From positions 186,001 through 250,000 of the forward strand of contig JAMPKV010000003.1 in assembly GCA_039962225.1 (NCBI GenBank): a DNA stretch of 64,000 nt, given 5' to 3'. Position numbers and translations under genes: made by a program. Shown piece by piece: positions 18,464 through 27,551 of the stretch (its first letter is position 1; every line of letters begins with the position of its first letter). The stretch comes from Microcoleus sp. AS-A8 (GTDB taxonomy: Bacteria; Cyanobacteriota; Cyanobacteriia; Cyanobacteriales; Coleofasciculaceae). The notes below the pieces were generated by a model. The model ran no database searches, was not told the DNA's origin, and was given only the letters and a program-made list of their open reading frames with translations.

Positions 18464-19366
18464 TTATGACGCTTCTACCTTCTTCTTCGGGTTCTGCGTG
18501 CGATTGAATCCGTTTAAGAACATCGGCACAAACTTCTCCATAAACGCCTGTGGATCACGCTGCCAAGCTCTCTGTGCTGCTGTAATTCGCGTCATCTGTA
18601 GCTCTGGGGCTATCAATGTTTGCGGTAAGCGTTCCATTAAGTACTGTGGACGCTCCCAAACTGGCATGGTGTTAGCAATTTCCAGCAGATGATTCATCCG
18701 CCGCAGTTCGGCACCTGCCATAATATCCATGCCCGACTCAAAAGCCGCCTGTTCAATTGCAATATACTTGCGCTTTGCCTGTTCTACCTTCTGCCGATGT
18801 TCTGGGCTTTTCTTGGCGATTTGAGCCAACCAACGGTTCCCCCAGCGCACATGACCGGCTTCTTCGGGGAAAATCCGCTCGATGGTTTCCCTGATTTTAA
18901 TGTTTTCCTCAGTTTGCGGTGCTTCTTTCAACGCCTGAATGTGACCCGAGAAATACTCACAACCCCGCTTTTCGGTGACATTAATGGCTGCCAAAGCTGC
19001 AATAATAGCCTCTTCCCTTTGATGTTCTTGCTGATATTTCTCTTGGTCTAGGAGTCGCTCAAATTCGCCAATATATGATACTCCAGGCGGTGTGCCAATG
19101 TCTGCGCCCAACTCCACCAGCAGATCTGTTAGCCACACAGCATGACGCGCTTCGTCACACACATGATGAGACAAGTCACGCACCAATTCCACCGGCTTAC
19201 CATCCAATTTTTCAATGACATCGGTGAGGTCTATGCAGCTATGTTGCTCGTTGAATCGATAGCGGTTGAGGGTGATCAGGTGGATTTCGCGATCGCGCAC
19301 CACGTTCCTCATGATGTCACGCGCACTCATCGAATTGTTGAATTTGCGGGGATAAGCAACTGTCAT
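18464..19366 (-). CDS. Ferritin-like diiron protein
   Basis: The 300-residue helical protein has two paired metal-ligand motifs: HHVCDEARHAVWL in the first helix pair and IFPEEAGHVRWG in the second, the E-x-x-H type of ferritin-like diiron carboxylate proteins. A C-terminal basic region follows. Diiron proteins of this class include oxidases, hydroxylases and desaturases; I cannot name the reaction. It diverges from no near neighbour and ends at a palindromic repeat. Confidence 0.8.
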   Translation of the reverse strand: MTVAYPRKFNNSMSARDIMRNVVRDREIHLITLNRYRFNEQHSCIDLTDVIEKLDGKPVELVRDLSHHVCDEARHAVWLTDLLVELGADIGTPPGVSYIGEFERLLDQEKYQQEHQREEAIIAALAAINVTEKRGCEYFSGHIQALKEAPQTEENIKIRETIERIFPEEAGHVRWGNRWLAQIAKKSPEHRQKVEQAKRKYIAIEQAAFESGMDIMAGAELRRMNHLLEIANTMPVWERPQYLMERLPQTLIAPELQMTRITAAQRAWQRDPQAFMEKFVPMFLNGFNRTQNPKKKVEAS

Positions 19367-19771
19367 CTGTATTATGTGTCGTTTTGTAAATCTATTTATC
19401 TGATCGTAACGTGATTTTCCGCAAATGGAGGCGTTTAAATTCAGCCATAGGTAAGGTTTTTAACCCAATTTAATGCGCTAAAATTACATCAATCACCCCT
19501 TCATTTCTCACTCATTTTTGGCACCAAGGCTCATGACCTGTTTTTTCTCAGGAAAAGGCTATTTTAGAGGCACTTGAGAGTGCTACTCATCGCTCAATTG
19601 CTGAGTCAGCTTTACAATCTGTTACTCAAGGACCATCAATAATTGTGAACTAGGGACACAAAAAAACCACCCCTAAAGGTGGTTAATTGGGTCTTTTTTA
19701 CCGAACGCTACCCAACTTCAAACTCAAGGATATTAAAGTTGAGCGTTCGGCCAATCAGCTAAAGGTTGAAA
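19367..19771. other. Intergenic region with a minus-strand terminator for glnA
   Basis: Read on the minus strand, AACCACC (19684-19678) pairs with GGTGGTT (19671-19665) followed by TTTTTTGTG, an intrinsic terminator 88 bases after the glnA stop. At 19548-19652 a short plus frame reads through about 35 codons to a TAG; it has no start and no recognisable homology, so I do not call it. Confidence 0.75.
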
Positions 19772-21193
19772 CTAGACATCGTAGTAAAGAGAGAACTCAT
19801 AAGGATGAGGACGCAGCCGCATCGGGTTGACCTCATTATCGAGTTTGTAGCTGATCCAATTTTCGATGAAGTCTTCGGTGAACACACCAGTGCTGGTCAA
19901 GAACCCATGGTCTTTCTCCAAGCTCTCTAAGGCATCTTCCAAAGAACCAGGGGTAGAAGGAATCTTGCTCAATTCCTCTGGGCTGAGGTCATAGATATCC
20001 ACATCCAGTGGCTCGCCCGGTTCGATTTCATTCTTAATCCCATCAATACCAGCACAAAGCATCGCAGCAAAGGCGAGATAGGGATTGCAAGTCGCGTCAG
20101 GGCAACGGAACTCTAAGCGCTTCGCCTTGGGATTTGTACCGGACAAGGGAATCCGAATCGAAGCCGAACGGTTACCTTGAGAGTAAGCCAAGTTCACGGG
20201 AGCTTCAAACCCAGGCACCAGGCGCTTGTAAGAGTTAGTCGTCGGGTTCGTTAAGGCCAACAGTGCCGGGGCGTGCTTGAGAATACCGCCGATGTAATTC
20301 AACGCCATCTTACTCAGGTTGGCGTAGCCATCACCCCAGAATAGGGGTTGCCCATCTTTCCAAATGGACTGGTGGGTGTGCATCCCGGAACCGTTATCGT
20401 TAAACAGCGGTTTGGGCATGAAGGTAACGGTTTTGCCATATTTTTTGGCAACGTTTTTGATGACATACTTATAAGTCATCAAATAATCAGCCGCCTCAAC
20501 GAGGGTGGCAAAACGGAAACCCAACTCGTTTTGTCCGCCTGTCGCCACTTCATGGTGATGCTTTTCAATGGGTACGCCGCACTCTGCCATCGTCAGCAGC
20601 ATTTCGGTACGCATATCTTGCATCGTATCTGTTGGGGCGACGGGGAAATAACCTTCCTTATAGCGAGGCTTATATCCCAGGTTGCCGCCGATTTCTTCCC
20701 GACCCGAATTCCAGCGTCCTTCGATGCTGTCTACGTAGTAGTAGGCTTTGCTCTCGGTTTGGTCAAAGCGCACATCATCAAAAACGAAGAATTCGGCTTC
20801 TGGGCCGATGAATACCGTATCTCCAAGCCCTGTTGACATGAGGAAGTCAATGGCTTTCTGAGCGATGGTACGAGGGTCGCGGTTGTACCATTCCCCGGTA
20901 CGCGGCTCTTTAATGCTACAAATCATGCTCAGGGTTTTTTCTTGCATGAAGGGGTCGATCCAAGCGGTTTTTGGATCGGGCACCATGCACATGTCCGATT
21001 CGTTGATGGCTTTCCAACCCCGAATACTGGAACCGTCGAAGGGAACGCCTTCTGTGAAGGAACTCTCATCGATTTGATTGTAGTAGAACGAGCAGTGCTG
21101 CCAGATCCCTGGCATGTCAATGAATTTCAGGTCAATGATTTTGATGTCTTGGTCTTGAATCAGCTTTAAGACATCTTGCGGGGTTTCTGGCAT
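19772..21193 (-). CDS. glnA: Glutamine synthetase type I GlnA
   Basis: The 473-residue protein has the beta-grasp FDGSSIRGW near residue 52, [16 protein letters not shown], the metal ligands in ETxHxxxE-like segments ([15 protein letters not shown]), the ATP-binding [16 protein letters not shown], and [13 protein letters not shown] with [13 protein letters not shown] matches the C-terminal loop that carries Tyr397 in enterobacterial enzymes. GS adds ammonia to glutamate in nitrogen assimilation. In cyanobacteria it is normally controlled by NtcA and by inactivating factors; I see no convincing NtcA site upstream. AGGAG lies six bases before ATG 21193. Complete. Confidence 0.97.
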   Translation of the reverse strand: MPETPQDVLKLIQDQDIKIIDLKFIDMPGIWQHCSFYYNQIDESSFTEGVPFDGSSIRGWKAINESDMCMVPDPKTAWIDPFMQEKTLSMICSIKEPRTGEWYNRDPRTIAQKAIDFLMSTGLGDTVFIGPEAEFFVFDDVRFDQTESKAYYYVDSIEGRWNSGREEIGGNLGYKPRYKEGYFPVAPTDTMQDMRTEMLLTMAECGVPIEKHHHEVATGGQNELGFRFATLVEAADYLMTYKYVIKNVAKKYGKTVTFMPKPLFNDNGSGMHTHQSIWKDGQPLFWGDGYANLSKMALNYIGGILKHAPALLALTNPTTNSYKRLVPGFEAPVNLAYSQGNRSASIRIPLSGTNPKAKRLEFRCPDATCNPYLAFAAMLCAGIDGIKNEIEPGEPLDVDIYDLSPEELSKIPSTPGSLEDALESLEKDHGFLTSTGVFTEDFIENWISYKLDNEVNPMRLRPHPYEFSLYYDV

Positions 21194-21819
21194 GAAAGAC
21201 TCCTATTGTTAGTTGGATTTTCGTTTAAAAAGGGCACAAATAATTTAACGATATTGCTAGGTAGAGGATTACTTAGTCAAGCTCTGCGTCACTCAAAATC
21301 GGGTTGATCAGGGAACGGTTATTGGCGGCTTGGTTTTTGACACGACTCCTCTACGGTTATCCAAGGAATAGAAAGTATCCATCCATTCGTTGGTGCGTTT
21401 GACCTAACTGGATGTCCGGCCTTCTATGTAGATTAGATAACGGATGGTTGAGACTATTTCGGGTTTCTTCACGCTGGAATTCAGAATTGCTGAATGCACC
21501 CTAATCAACCAGGGATAGCCCTGTTAATTTTGCATTTATATAGCATCCTTGTTTCCATCCCCTAGCTTTAGACACGGGGTGGTTGGAGCATTCATCATTC
21601 ATCATTCATTGTTCCCCCTTAACTCTCTCTCTCCAATGCACCTGACTCATCCTAGGGAGAGAGTGTGGGAGCTTTTGTATCCTACACTACAGAATCTCTA
21701 GTGCGAGTTCTGCGTATTCCCATAAAAGTTAAAAAATGTAGCAAAATTAACCAAAAATCCTAAGGTTCATTACTCTTAGAATAATGCTGTATCAAAAACT
21801 ACATTTTTTTTTAGGACCT
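21194..21819. other. glnA upstream region, no gene seen
   Basis: This is the divergent space between glnA and the plus-strand gene at 21820. It is AT-rich. CTCTCTCTCC at about 21625 can pair with GGGAGAGAG at about 21655, forming a weak hairpin. GTT-N8-TAC and GAA-N8-TAC sequences occur on the minus strand at about 21425 and 21375, each one mismatch from the NtcA consensus, but neither is followed by a good -10 box at the expected spacing. Confidence 0.4.
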
Positions 21820-22140
21820 ATGAACTTTTACTTTAATACTCCAAGTTTTGACCAGGAAGAGGCACTCAGATACCAACCGGGACAGCGCGTAGAGTTAAAA
21901 GCTCGCCCTGGAATGGTGGACGTGATTGCTGAATATGATCCGATGATGGTACCACCCATCTGGTTAGCGAATGATCCAAAACCCCGATATCCCCACGAAT
22001 TGAATGTGCTGCCAAAAGCCGTGGTAGGCAATGCTTGGTTAAGAGTATCTAGGCGTAATCAGCTCAAGCCTCTAGCACAACCGCCTCGCTGCCACTTGAC
22101 CCCTGCCGGTCGGGTGCGTTGTGGCAGCGCTCACGGCTAG
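21820..22140 (+). CDS. Hypothetical protein, possibly cyanobacterium-specific
   Basis: From ATG 21820 (AGGA five bases upstream) the frame gives a 106-residue basic protein. It starts with MNFYFNTPSFDQEEALRYQ and continues with RPGMVDVIAEYDPMMVPPIWLANDP and a Pro/Arg-rich tail. No transmembrane segment or known motif is visible. An upstream in-frame ATG at 21784 lacks a ribosome site. Function unknown. Confidence 0.6.
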   Translation: MNFYFNTPSFDQEEALRYQPGQRVELKARPGMVDVIAEYDPMMVPPIWLANDPKPRYPHELNVLPKAVVGNAWLRVSRRNQLKPLAQPPRCHLTPAGRVRCGSAHG

Positions 22141-22218
22141 GGCGAGTTCTGCTTCCTAAAAAGTTGCTTTGTATTTGACGCATTTGCGGGTCAAGCCTGT
22201 GTGATGATTAATAAATGC

Positions 22219-22253
22219 AGGACTTATGCGATTGAAAAGGGTGTGTAAGTCCT
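22219..22253. repeat. Short MITE-like hairpin, related to TTAGGACTTACGC elements
   Basis: AGGACTTATGCG and the right arm TAAGTCCT face each other across about 15 bases, matching the ends of the 93-bp element at 6751. It sits 46 bases upstream of apcF and could be a decayed or minimal member of the family. Confidence 0.6.
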
Positions 22254-22298
22254 ATAAATCTATAAATATAAGCAGATTGTTGTTGGGAGAATAATTTA

Positions 22299-22808
22299 AT
22301 GCGGGATGCAGTCACAAGCCTGATTAGGAGGTATGACGGCACAGGTCGTTACCTGGATCGGAATGCGATTGATTCACTCAAGTCCTACTTTGAAACCGGT
22401 ACGGGACGGATTGCGGCAGCAGCGGTAATTAATGGCAATGCGGCAGCGATTGTCAAACAGGCCGGCTCACAGTTATTTGATGAATTGCCCGAACTGATCC
22501 GTCCTGGTGGAAATGCCTATACGACTCGTCGCTATGCGGCTTGTTTGCGGGACATGGACTATTACTTGCGCTATGCCAGTTATGCCTTAGTGGCGGGTGA
22601 CATGAATGTGTTAGATGAGCGGGTGCTGCAAGGGTTGCGGGAAACCTACAACTCTTTGGGAGTGCCCATTGCTCCAACCGTTCGCGGTGTTCAGCTCATG
22701 AAAGACATTGTTAAGGACATGGCAGCGGAAGCTGGGGTGCAAAATACTGGGTTTATCGATCAGCCGTTTGACCACCTGACTCGCGAGTTGAGCGAACAGG
22801 ATCTCTAG
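22299..22808 (+). CDS. apcF: Allophycocyanin beta-18 subunit ApcF
   Basis: The 169-residue protein begins MRDAVTSLIRRYDGTGRYLDRNAID, as in ApcF, and has the chromophore-binding Cys in RRYAACLRDMDYYLRYASYAL. The C-terminal half (DERVLQGLRETYNSLGVPIAPTVRGVQLMK) matches beta-type allophycocyanin. ApcF sits in the two bottom cylinders of the phycobilisome core with the linker ApcE and terminal emitter. Unlike apcA/B/C, apcF is often transcribed alone, as here. Confidence 0.95.
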   Translation: MRDAVTSLIRRYDGTGRYLDRNAIDSLKSYFETGTGRIAAAAVINGNAAAIVKQAGSQLFDELPELIRPGGNAYTTRRYAACLRDMDYYLRYASYALVAGDMNVLDERVLQGLRETYNSLGVPIAPTVRGVQLMKDIVKDMAAEAGVQNTGFIDQPFDHLTRELSEQDL

Positions 22809-22841
22809 GCTTTACATAACAAAAACACGGACAAAACAACA

Positions 22842-22887
22842 TAAGCGATCGTGACTTGAAGCCATCAAGAGCGATCGCTTAATTTTT
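22842..22887 (+). terminator. HIP1-containing terminator after apcF
   Basis: TAAGCGATCG (22842-22851) pairs perfectly with CGATCGCTTA (22872-22881), followed by ATTTTT. The stem holds a HIP1 octamer. Confidence 0.7.
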
Positions 22888-22974
22888 GGGTTTGACCGAT
22901 TTGTGCATAAGTTCTCCCCTCTCAGAGGTAGATGAAATCGATGAGATGAAAGCGGTTAAGCGAGGACTGATTCA

Positions 22975-23820
22975 ATGCAACTCAAGTCAATGGGATTGAT
23001 AGCAGTGGTTACGCTATTGGCGGGTATCTCGACCCCAGTTTCAGCCCTGACAGTCAACAGACATACCCCACAAGCGCAACAAACGGAACTTTTGGCAATG
23101 TCTGGCCCCCAGTTGGCACAAACCCAATCCGCTGAGTTTGAGCAGTGGTTTAACCAGGGGAGTTCCCTTTTAAAACAGGAAACCTATGCAGAAGCCCTGA
23201 AAGCCTTTGCACAAGCCATCCGGCTCAATCCCAATAGTGCTGAGGCGTGGGAAGGGCAAGGCGCGGCGCTGTATGGGTTAGAGCAGTATCAAGAGGCGAG
23301 TGTGGCTTTTCAAAAAGCCGTTGAACTCGATCCTAAGTTTATTGCAGCTTGGGTGGAACTGGGTAATGCGCTTGATGATGCAGGTCAGCCAGTGGAGGCG
23401 CTGAAAGCCTATGACGAAGCGCTGCGACTCGACCCCAACGACGAGAGTGCTTGGTACAATCGGGGAGTAACGCTGGGACGTTTAGAACGCTACGAAGAGT
23501 CTGTGGCGGCCTATGACCAAGCGGTTCGCATCAACCCCAACGATGAGAGTGCTTGGTACAATCGCGGCAATGACTTGGCGAAGTTGAAACGCTACGAAGA
23601 CGCGATCGCTTCTTATGACCGGGCGATTGAAATCAATTCTAAGATTGAGAAAGTTTGGTTTAATCGGGGAATTGCCCTGGCAAATTTGCAACGGTATCAG
23701 GATGCGATCGCGTCTTTTAATGAAGCCTTGCGAATTAACCCCAATAATGCTAGAGCGAGAGAGAATCGCGATCTGTTGCAGCAACAGGTCGGACAACATT
23801 CAGAATCTGAAGTCGTTTAA
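22975..23820 (+). CDS. Exported TPR-repeat protein
   Basis: A signal peptide (about 1-25, ending in VSALT) is followed by roughly six TPR units of 34 residues from about residue 55 (EAFAQAIRLNPNSAEAWEGQGAALYGLEQYQ... repeated NP[N/D]xxxAWYNRG). The conserved Trp, Leu, Gly, Tyr, Ala and Pro positions are clear. TPRs mediate protein-protein contacts; the export signal suggests a periplasmic or lumenal role. It lies upstream of the adenylate cyclase with a 135-base gap. Confidence 0.85.
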   Translation: MQLKSMGLIAVVTLLAGISTPVSALTVNRHTPQAQQTELLAMSGPQLAQTQSAEFEQWFNQGSSLLKQETYAEALKAFAQAIRLNPNSAEAWEGQGAALYGLEQYQEASVAFQKAVELDPKFIAAWVELGNALDDAGQPVEALKAYDEALRLDPNDESAWYNRGVTLGRLERYEESVAAYDQAVRINPNDESAWYNRGNDLAKLKRYEDAIASYDRAIEINSKIEKVWFNRGIALANLQRYQDAIASFNEALRINPNNARARENRDLLQQQVGQHSESEVV

Positions 23821-23955
23821 TGGCTATCCGAATTTGCCATCAAACGCAGAATATAAACATAAATAAAGTGGCTTTATAGGTCATAATCGCGATAGTCATC
23901 TACCGGGTGGCTGATATTCCTATCTCGCTACCTACTTGTGGGATAGCGCCTGACT

Positions 23956-25695
23956 ATGAACCTACGCCAGAAAACGCTGCTACTGATTGGTCTGACTCTT
24001 GCGGGTTTAATTGGAGTCCTTTACGCTAGTTTATCTACAATCTTTCGGGCTAGTTTTGCGGAACTAGAGGAACGAAACGTTCACCAGAATGTGCGACGGG
24101 TGCAGGAGGCTTTTTTCGATGAAGTTGAAACGTTAAACACCACAGCGGCAGATTATGCGAAGTGGGATGATACCTATACCTTTATTAATCAGTTCAATCA
24201 GGACTTTGTTCGAGCTAATTTATTAGATGAAAATTTTGTCCGCCTTCGGCTCAACATGGTTCTGTTGTTTAACACTCAAGGACAACAAGTTGTCGGCAAA
24301 GGTTTCAATCTGCAACAGGAGAAAGAAGCTCCTATTTCAGACAGCTTTCAAAAATACCTGAATCCCAATAGCTTGTTATTAAAGCACTCCAATCCCAGGA
24401 GCAACATTACGGGTATTGTGCTTCTGCCCGAAGGTTTTTTGATGATGTCTTCCCATCCCATTCTTAATAGCCAAGGCACGGGTTCGATTCGCGGTTCTCT
24501 GATCATGGGAAGCTACCTCAACGACAAGAGAATCAAAGAATTGGCTAAACGGACTCAATTATCTCTGAGTGTATACCGAGTAGATGATACTCAGTTGCCG
24601 CCCGATTTTCAAGCGGTGCGTTCTGCCCTGTTCGACTCTTCCCGCAGAACTCAAGCATCACAACTGAACAATCAACCAATACCGATTATTATCCGACCAC
24701 TCAGTGATGATGCGATCGCCGGCTACACCCTACTCCGAGATATTAATGACAAGCCTGCTTTATTGGTGCGGGCAGATATGCCCAGAGAAATTTATCAACA
24801 AGGACAAGTAAGCCTGCGTTATCTGATTTTTTCCCTTCTTGGCGTGGGTATTATCTTTAGCGTCGTCGCTTTATTCCTCTTAGAAAAAATGGTGCTGTCT
24901 CGGTTGGCAAATCTCAGCGCCAATGTTGAACAAATCGGCACCAGTACTGACTTATCGCTGCGTGTATTTGTAACGGGTAAGGATGAATTAACGACGCTGG
25001 GAAACACGATTAATTCCATGTTGGATGCCTTGGAATCTTCCGCCCAAAAAGTCGTAGCCGAACGGGAAAGGGCGGAGCGTCTGCTGCTGAATATTTTACC
25101 ACCATCGATCGCCAAGCGTTTGGGACAAAATCAGGATACGATTGCCGATAGCTTTGAGGAAGCCACTGTTTTATTTGCCGATATCGTTAATTTCACCAAT
25201 CTTTCCAGTCAGATATCGCCTACAGAAATTGTGAGCCTGCTGAATGAAATTTTTTCTAGATTCGATCGCTTGTTAGAACAATATGGTTTAGAAAAAATCA
25301 AGACAATTGGCGATTCTTACATGGTCGTAGGTGGCTTGCCCTTAATTCGCCCCGATCATGCTGAGGCGGTTGCAGGATTTGCCTTAGATATGCAACAGCA
25401 AATTCAGGAATTTAATGCGGAAAGAGGTCAAGCGTTCAGTATGCGAATTGGCATTAATACAGGACCTGTTGTCGCTGGAGTCATTGGTCTGAAAAAGTTT
25501 ATTTACGACCTTTGGGGCGATACGGTGAATACAGCCAGTCGTATGGAATCTCACGGTATTCCGGGCGCTATTCAGGTTTCCAGTGCCACTTATGAGCGAT
25601 TGAAGGATAAATATTTATTTGAAGAACGGGGCACTATTGATGTGAAAGGCAAGGGAGAGATGACCACGTATTTACTCAAGAGTAAGAAACTTTAA
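23956..25695 (+). CDS. Membrane class III adenylate cyclase (CHASE4-like, HAMP, cyclase)
   Basis: The 579-residue protein has an N-terminal transmembrane helix (about 7-28), an extracellular sensor region of about 235 residues that looks CHASE4-like, a second helix (about 283-305), a HAMP region, and a C-terminal catalytic domain. Metal ligands Asp409 (LFADIVNFTN) and Asp453 (TIGDSYM) are present. The base-selecting pair is Lys449 and Asp518 (YDLWGDTVN), the ATP-type combination; guanylyl cyclases have Glu and Cys. It should make cAMP from ATP in response to an external signal, as a dimer. Start ATG 23956. Confidence 0.9.
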   Translation: MNLRQKTLLLIGLTLAGLIGVLYASLSTIFRASFAELEERNVHQNVRRVQEAFFDEVETLNTTAADYAKWDDTYTFINQFNQDFVRANLLDENFVRLRLNMVLLFNTQGQQVVGKGFNLQQEKEAPISDSFQKYLNPNSLLLKHSNPRSNITGIVLLPEGFLMMSSHPILNSQGTGSIRGSLIMGSYLNDKRIKELAKRTQLSLSVYRVDDTQLPPDFQAVRSALFDSSRRTQASQLNNQPIPIIIRPLSDDAIAGYTLLRDINDKPALLVRADMPREIYQQGQVSLRYLIFSLLGVGIIFSVVALFLLEKMVLSRLANLSANVEQIGTSTDLSLRVFVTGKDELTTLGNTINSMLDALESSAQKVVAERERAERLLLNILPPSIAKRLGQNQDTIADSFEEATVLFADIVNFTNLSSQISPTEIVSLLNEIFSRFDRLLEQYGLEKIKTIGDSYMVVGGLPLIRPDHAEAVAGFALDMQQQIQEFNAERGQAFSMRIGINTGPVVAGVIGLKKFIYDLWGDTVNTASRMESHGIPGAIQVSSATYERLKDKYLFEERGTIDVKGKGEMTTYLLKSKKL

Positions 25696-25731
25696 AATTG
25701 CTCATGGCTGATTGAAAATCGATGGAAAAAT

Positions 25732-26148
25732 TTATCGAGATGCTCCCAAATATTTCTTGGGAAAAAAGAAACGGTGACCCGACTCTTCGATAAAAGTTAA
25801 ACCCTGAGCTGTCCATTCTACTTGAGACTTTTTGATATAGGTTTCTATATCTTCAACTATTGATATTGGCGTAAAGGAATATTCCTTATAATGTCCGTGA
25901 GTTGGAGTAAGACCAAGTACGAAATAATATCGTCTCTTTAAGGTATAAGGGAAACGTGACCAATCTAGATTCCCTTCACCGACAAATAGGCAATTGTAGG
26001 AACCATAATTCACGGATTCTGGTTGACAGGATTGCCAAAGCACTCGATCAGAAGCGCGATTTAAGAGTACAGTGAATATGAGAGCCAAGAGAAATGAAGC
26101 AACAAGAACTCCTAGCATCGAAATCAGAAATTTTGGCGTTCTAAGCAT
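25732..26148 (-). CDS. Hypothetical membrane-anchored protein, overlaps menE
   Basis: The 138-residue product has one N-terminal transmembrane helix (about 9-30) and a compact mixed soluble domain (SCQPESVNYGSYNCLFVG...) with no recognisable motif. Its start overlaps the 3' end of menE by 25 bases, so it is probably translationally coupled to the men genes. It converges with the cyclase gene. Function unknown. Confidence 0.65.
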   Translation of the reverse strand: MLRTPKFLISMLGVLVASFLLALIFTVLLNRASDRVLWQSCQPESVNYGSYNCLFVGEGNLDWSRFPYTLKRRYYFVLGLTPTHGHYKEYSFTPISIVEDIETYIKKSQVEWTAQGLTFIEESGHRFFFPKKYLGASR

Positions 26149-27551
26149 GTCATGACTAAGTTGTGAAGTTGCTCATAGTCCACTTTCCCCTGAGTATTGC
26201 GAGGTAGACTGGCAACGGGAACCCAATGTTTAGGTTGCTTGTACTTACTTAATTTATCTTTCAGCGCAGCTTGCAATAATGTTGTAGAAGTCGTTTCTGA
26301 GTGGGGAACATACACAGCGGTAACCGCTTCACCCCAATGTAAATCGGGAATAGCCGTTACGCAAACATCATTAACTAATTGTGTCGATTGAATAGCGGCT
26401 TCCACTTCAGCGGGGAAGACATTTTCGCCGCCCGTAATAATTTTACGGCTACTACGTCCGACAACATGTAAATAACCTTGGTCGTCAAAAAATCCTAAAT
26501 CATCCGATTTTAGATTTGGGATTGGGGATTTGGAATTAGGAAGATTCTTGCCCTGTCCCCATCTCTCACTCATCCTGATGGGATAGTAACCTAATGATAG
26601 AGAGTTGGTTTGGATGGAAATCATCCCAGTTTGGTTACTTGCCAATATTTCACCAGTGGAACTGCGAATGGTGACGTTAGCATGAGGCAGAACTTGACCA
26701 CAACTATTGTTACCTATGAGAAAATCTTTGGGCTTCAGCGTAACCACTTGAGAGGCTGTTTCTGTCATCCCATAAGTGGGGGCTAAAGGAATGTTGTGTT
26801 GTCTTGCCTGTTCTAACAGTGAATCCCAAGCGGGTGCACCGCCTAAAAGCACTGTCTGGAACTGAGATAACCAATGAGTTAACTCAGGACTTTGCAGACA
26901 ACGTTGTAGCTGGGTTGGAACTAAAGAGATGAAAAATTCAGCAGGATTCATCTTAAATTCCTCACCCGCTTCTACCTGTTTGAAGGATGTAATAATTAGT
27001 TGTCCGCTTGTCGTCAAGGAACGCAAAAATTGCATCAATCCGCTGACATGATATAACGGCAAGACACAGAATGAATTCACCTGATTGTTGCCAAAATATT
27101 GGTGAAATCCCTGCACCGATGCCATTAACGTCTCCCAAGTGTGAACAGCGAAGCGGATTTTTCCGGAGGTTCCTCCGGTGGGAATCATGATGTGATTGGG
27201 AGATGGGTAATGGGTAATGGGTAATGGGGTGTGGAGTGTGGGAATATTTGCTCCTTGCCCAAAAATTAAATCGGGTTGGATTAATTCAAATACTTGTTGC
27301 CATTCCTGTTCTACCCAGTTGGGATTGCATAAGAAAACGGGACAATTAGCTGCAACGGCAGCGAGGAAAGCGGCAAGAAATCTCTGGGGATTTTGTTCGG
27401 CTATCAGGATTCTGGGAGGGATTTTCCCCTGCGAGAATTGAGTTAAATGCTGGAATAATTCTTCAGTAAGGGTGTTCAATGAGTGACTGTCATCATCAAT
27501 GAACCAATCGTCATTAATACGTTGTTTGAGATACGCTAGAGGTTGTTCCAT
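26124..27551 (-). CDS. menE: 2-succinylbenzoate--CoA ligase MenE
   Basis: The 475-residue ANL-family ligase has the AMP-binding PTGGTSGKIRFAVHTW, the APTYGMTETASQVVTL motif, and GRSSRKIITGGENVFPAEVEAAI followed by KYKQPKHWVPVASLPRNTQGKVD with the catalytic C-terminal Lys. It activates o-succinylbenzoate to its CoA ester in phylloquinone synthesis. Two stretches of heptamer repeat add low-complexity linkers in frame: at 27205-27239 (HTPLPITHYPS region) and at 26514-26541. The gene overlaps menC by 16 bases. Confidence 0.93.
   Translation of the reverse strand: MEQPLAYLKQRINDDWFIDDDSHSLNTLTEELFQHLTQFSQGKIPPRILIAEQNPQRFLAAFLAAVAANCPVFLCNPNWVEQEWQQVFELIQPDLIFGQGANIPTLHTPLPITHYPSPNHIMIPTGGTSGKIRFAVHTWETLMASVQGFHQYFGNNQVNSFCVLPLYHVSGLMQFLRSLTTSGQLIITSFKQVEAGEEFKMNPAEFFISLVPTQLQRCLQSPELTHWLSQFQTVLLGGAPAWDSLLEQARQHNIPLAPTYGMTETASQVVTLKPKDFLIGNNSCGQVLPHANVTIRSSTGEILASNQTGMISIQTNSLSLGYYPIRMSERWGQGKNLPNSKSPIPNLKSDDLGFFDDQGYLHVVGRSSRKIITGGENVFPAEVEAAIQSTQLVNDVCVTAIPDLHWGEAVTAVYVPHSETTSTTLLQAALKDKLSKYKQPKHWVPVASLPRNTQGKVDYEQLHNLVMTCLERQNF
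26514..26541. repeat. In-frame ATTTGGG heptamer repeat in menE
   Basis: ATTTGGG, ATTGGGG, ATTTGGA and ATTAGGA follow each other in perfect seven-base steps. They encode a Pro/Asn/Ser/Lys-rich stretch in a linker of MenE. Confidence 0.7.
27205..27239. repeat. In-frame GGGTAAT heptamer repeat in menE
   Basis: Three exact GGGTAAT units (27205, 27212, 27219) are followed by GGGGTGT and GGAGTGT. They encode a Thr/Pro/His/Tyr-rich insert immediately before the nucleotide-binding loop of MenE. Confidence 0.8.

Noticed and set aside
19548-19652. Short plus-strand frame of about 35 codons near the glnA terminator
   Set aside because: No start codon, no ribosome site and no recognisable homology; at best a relic.
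21360-21440. Possible NtcA sites upstream of glnA
   Set aside because: GTT-N8-TAC and GAA-N8-TAC each miss the GTA-N8-TAC consensus by one base and no proper -10 box follows at about 22 bases. Regulation by NtcA is known for glnA in general, but I cannot place a site here.
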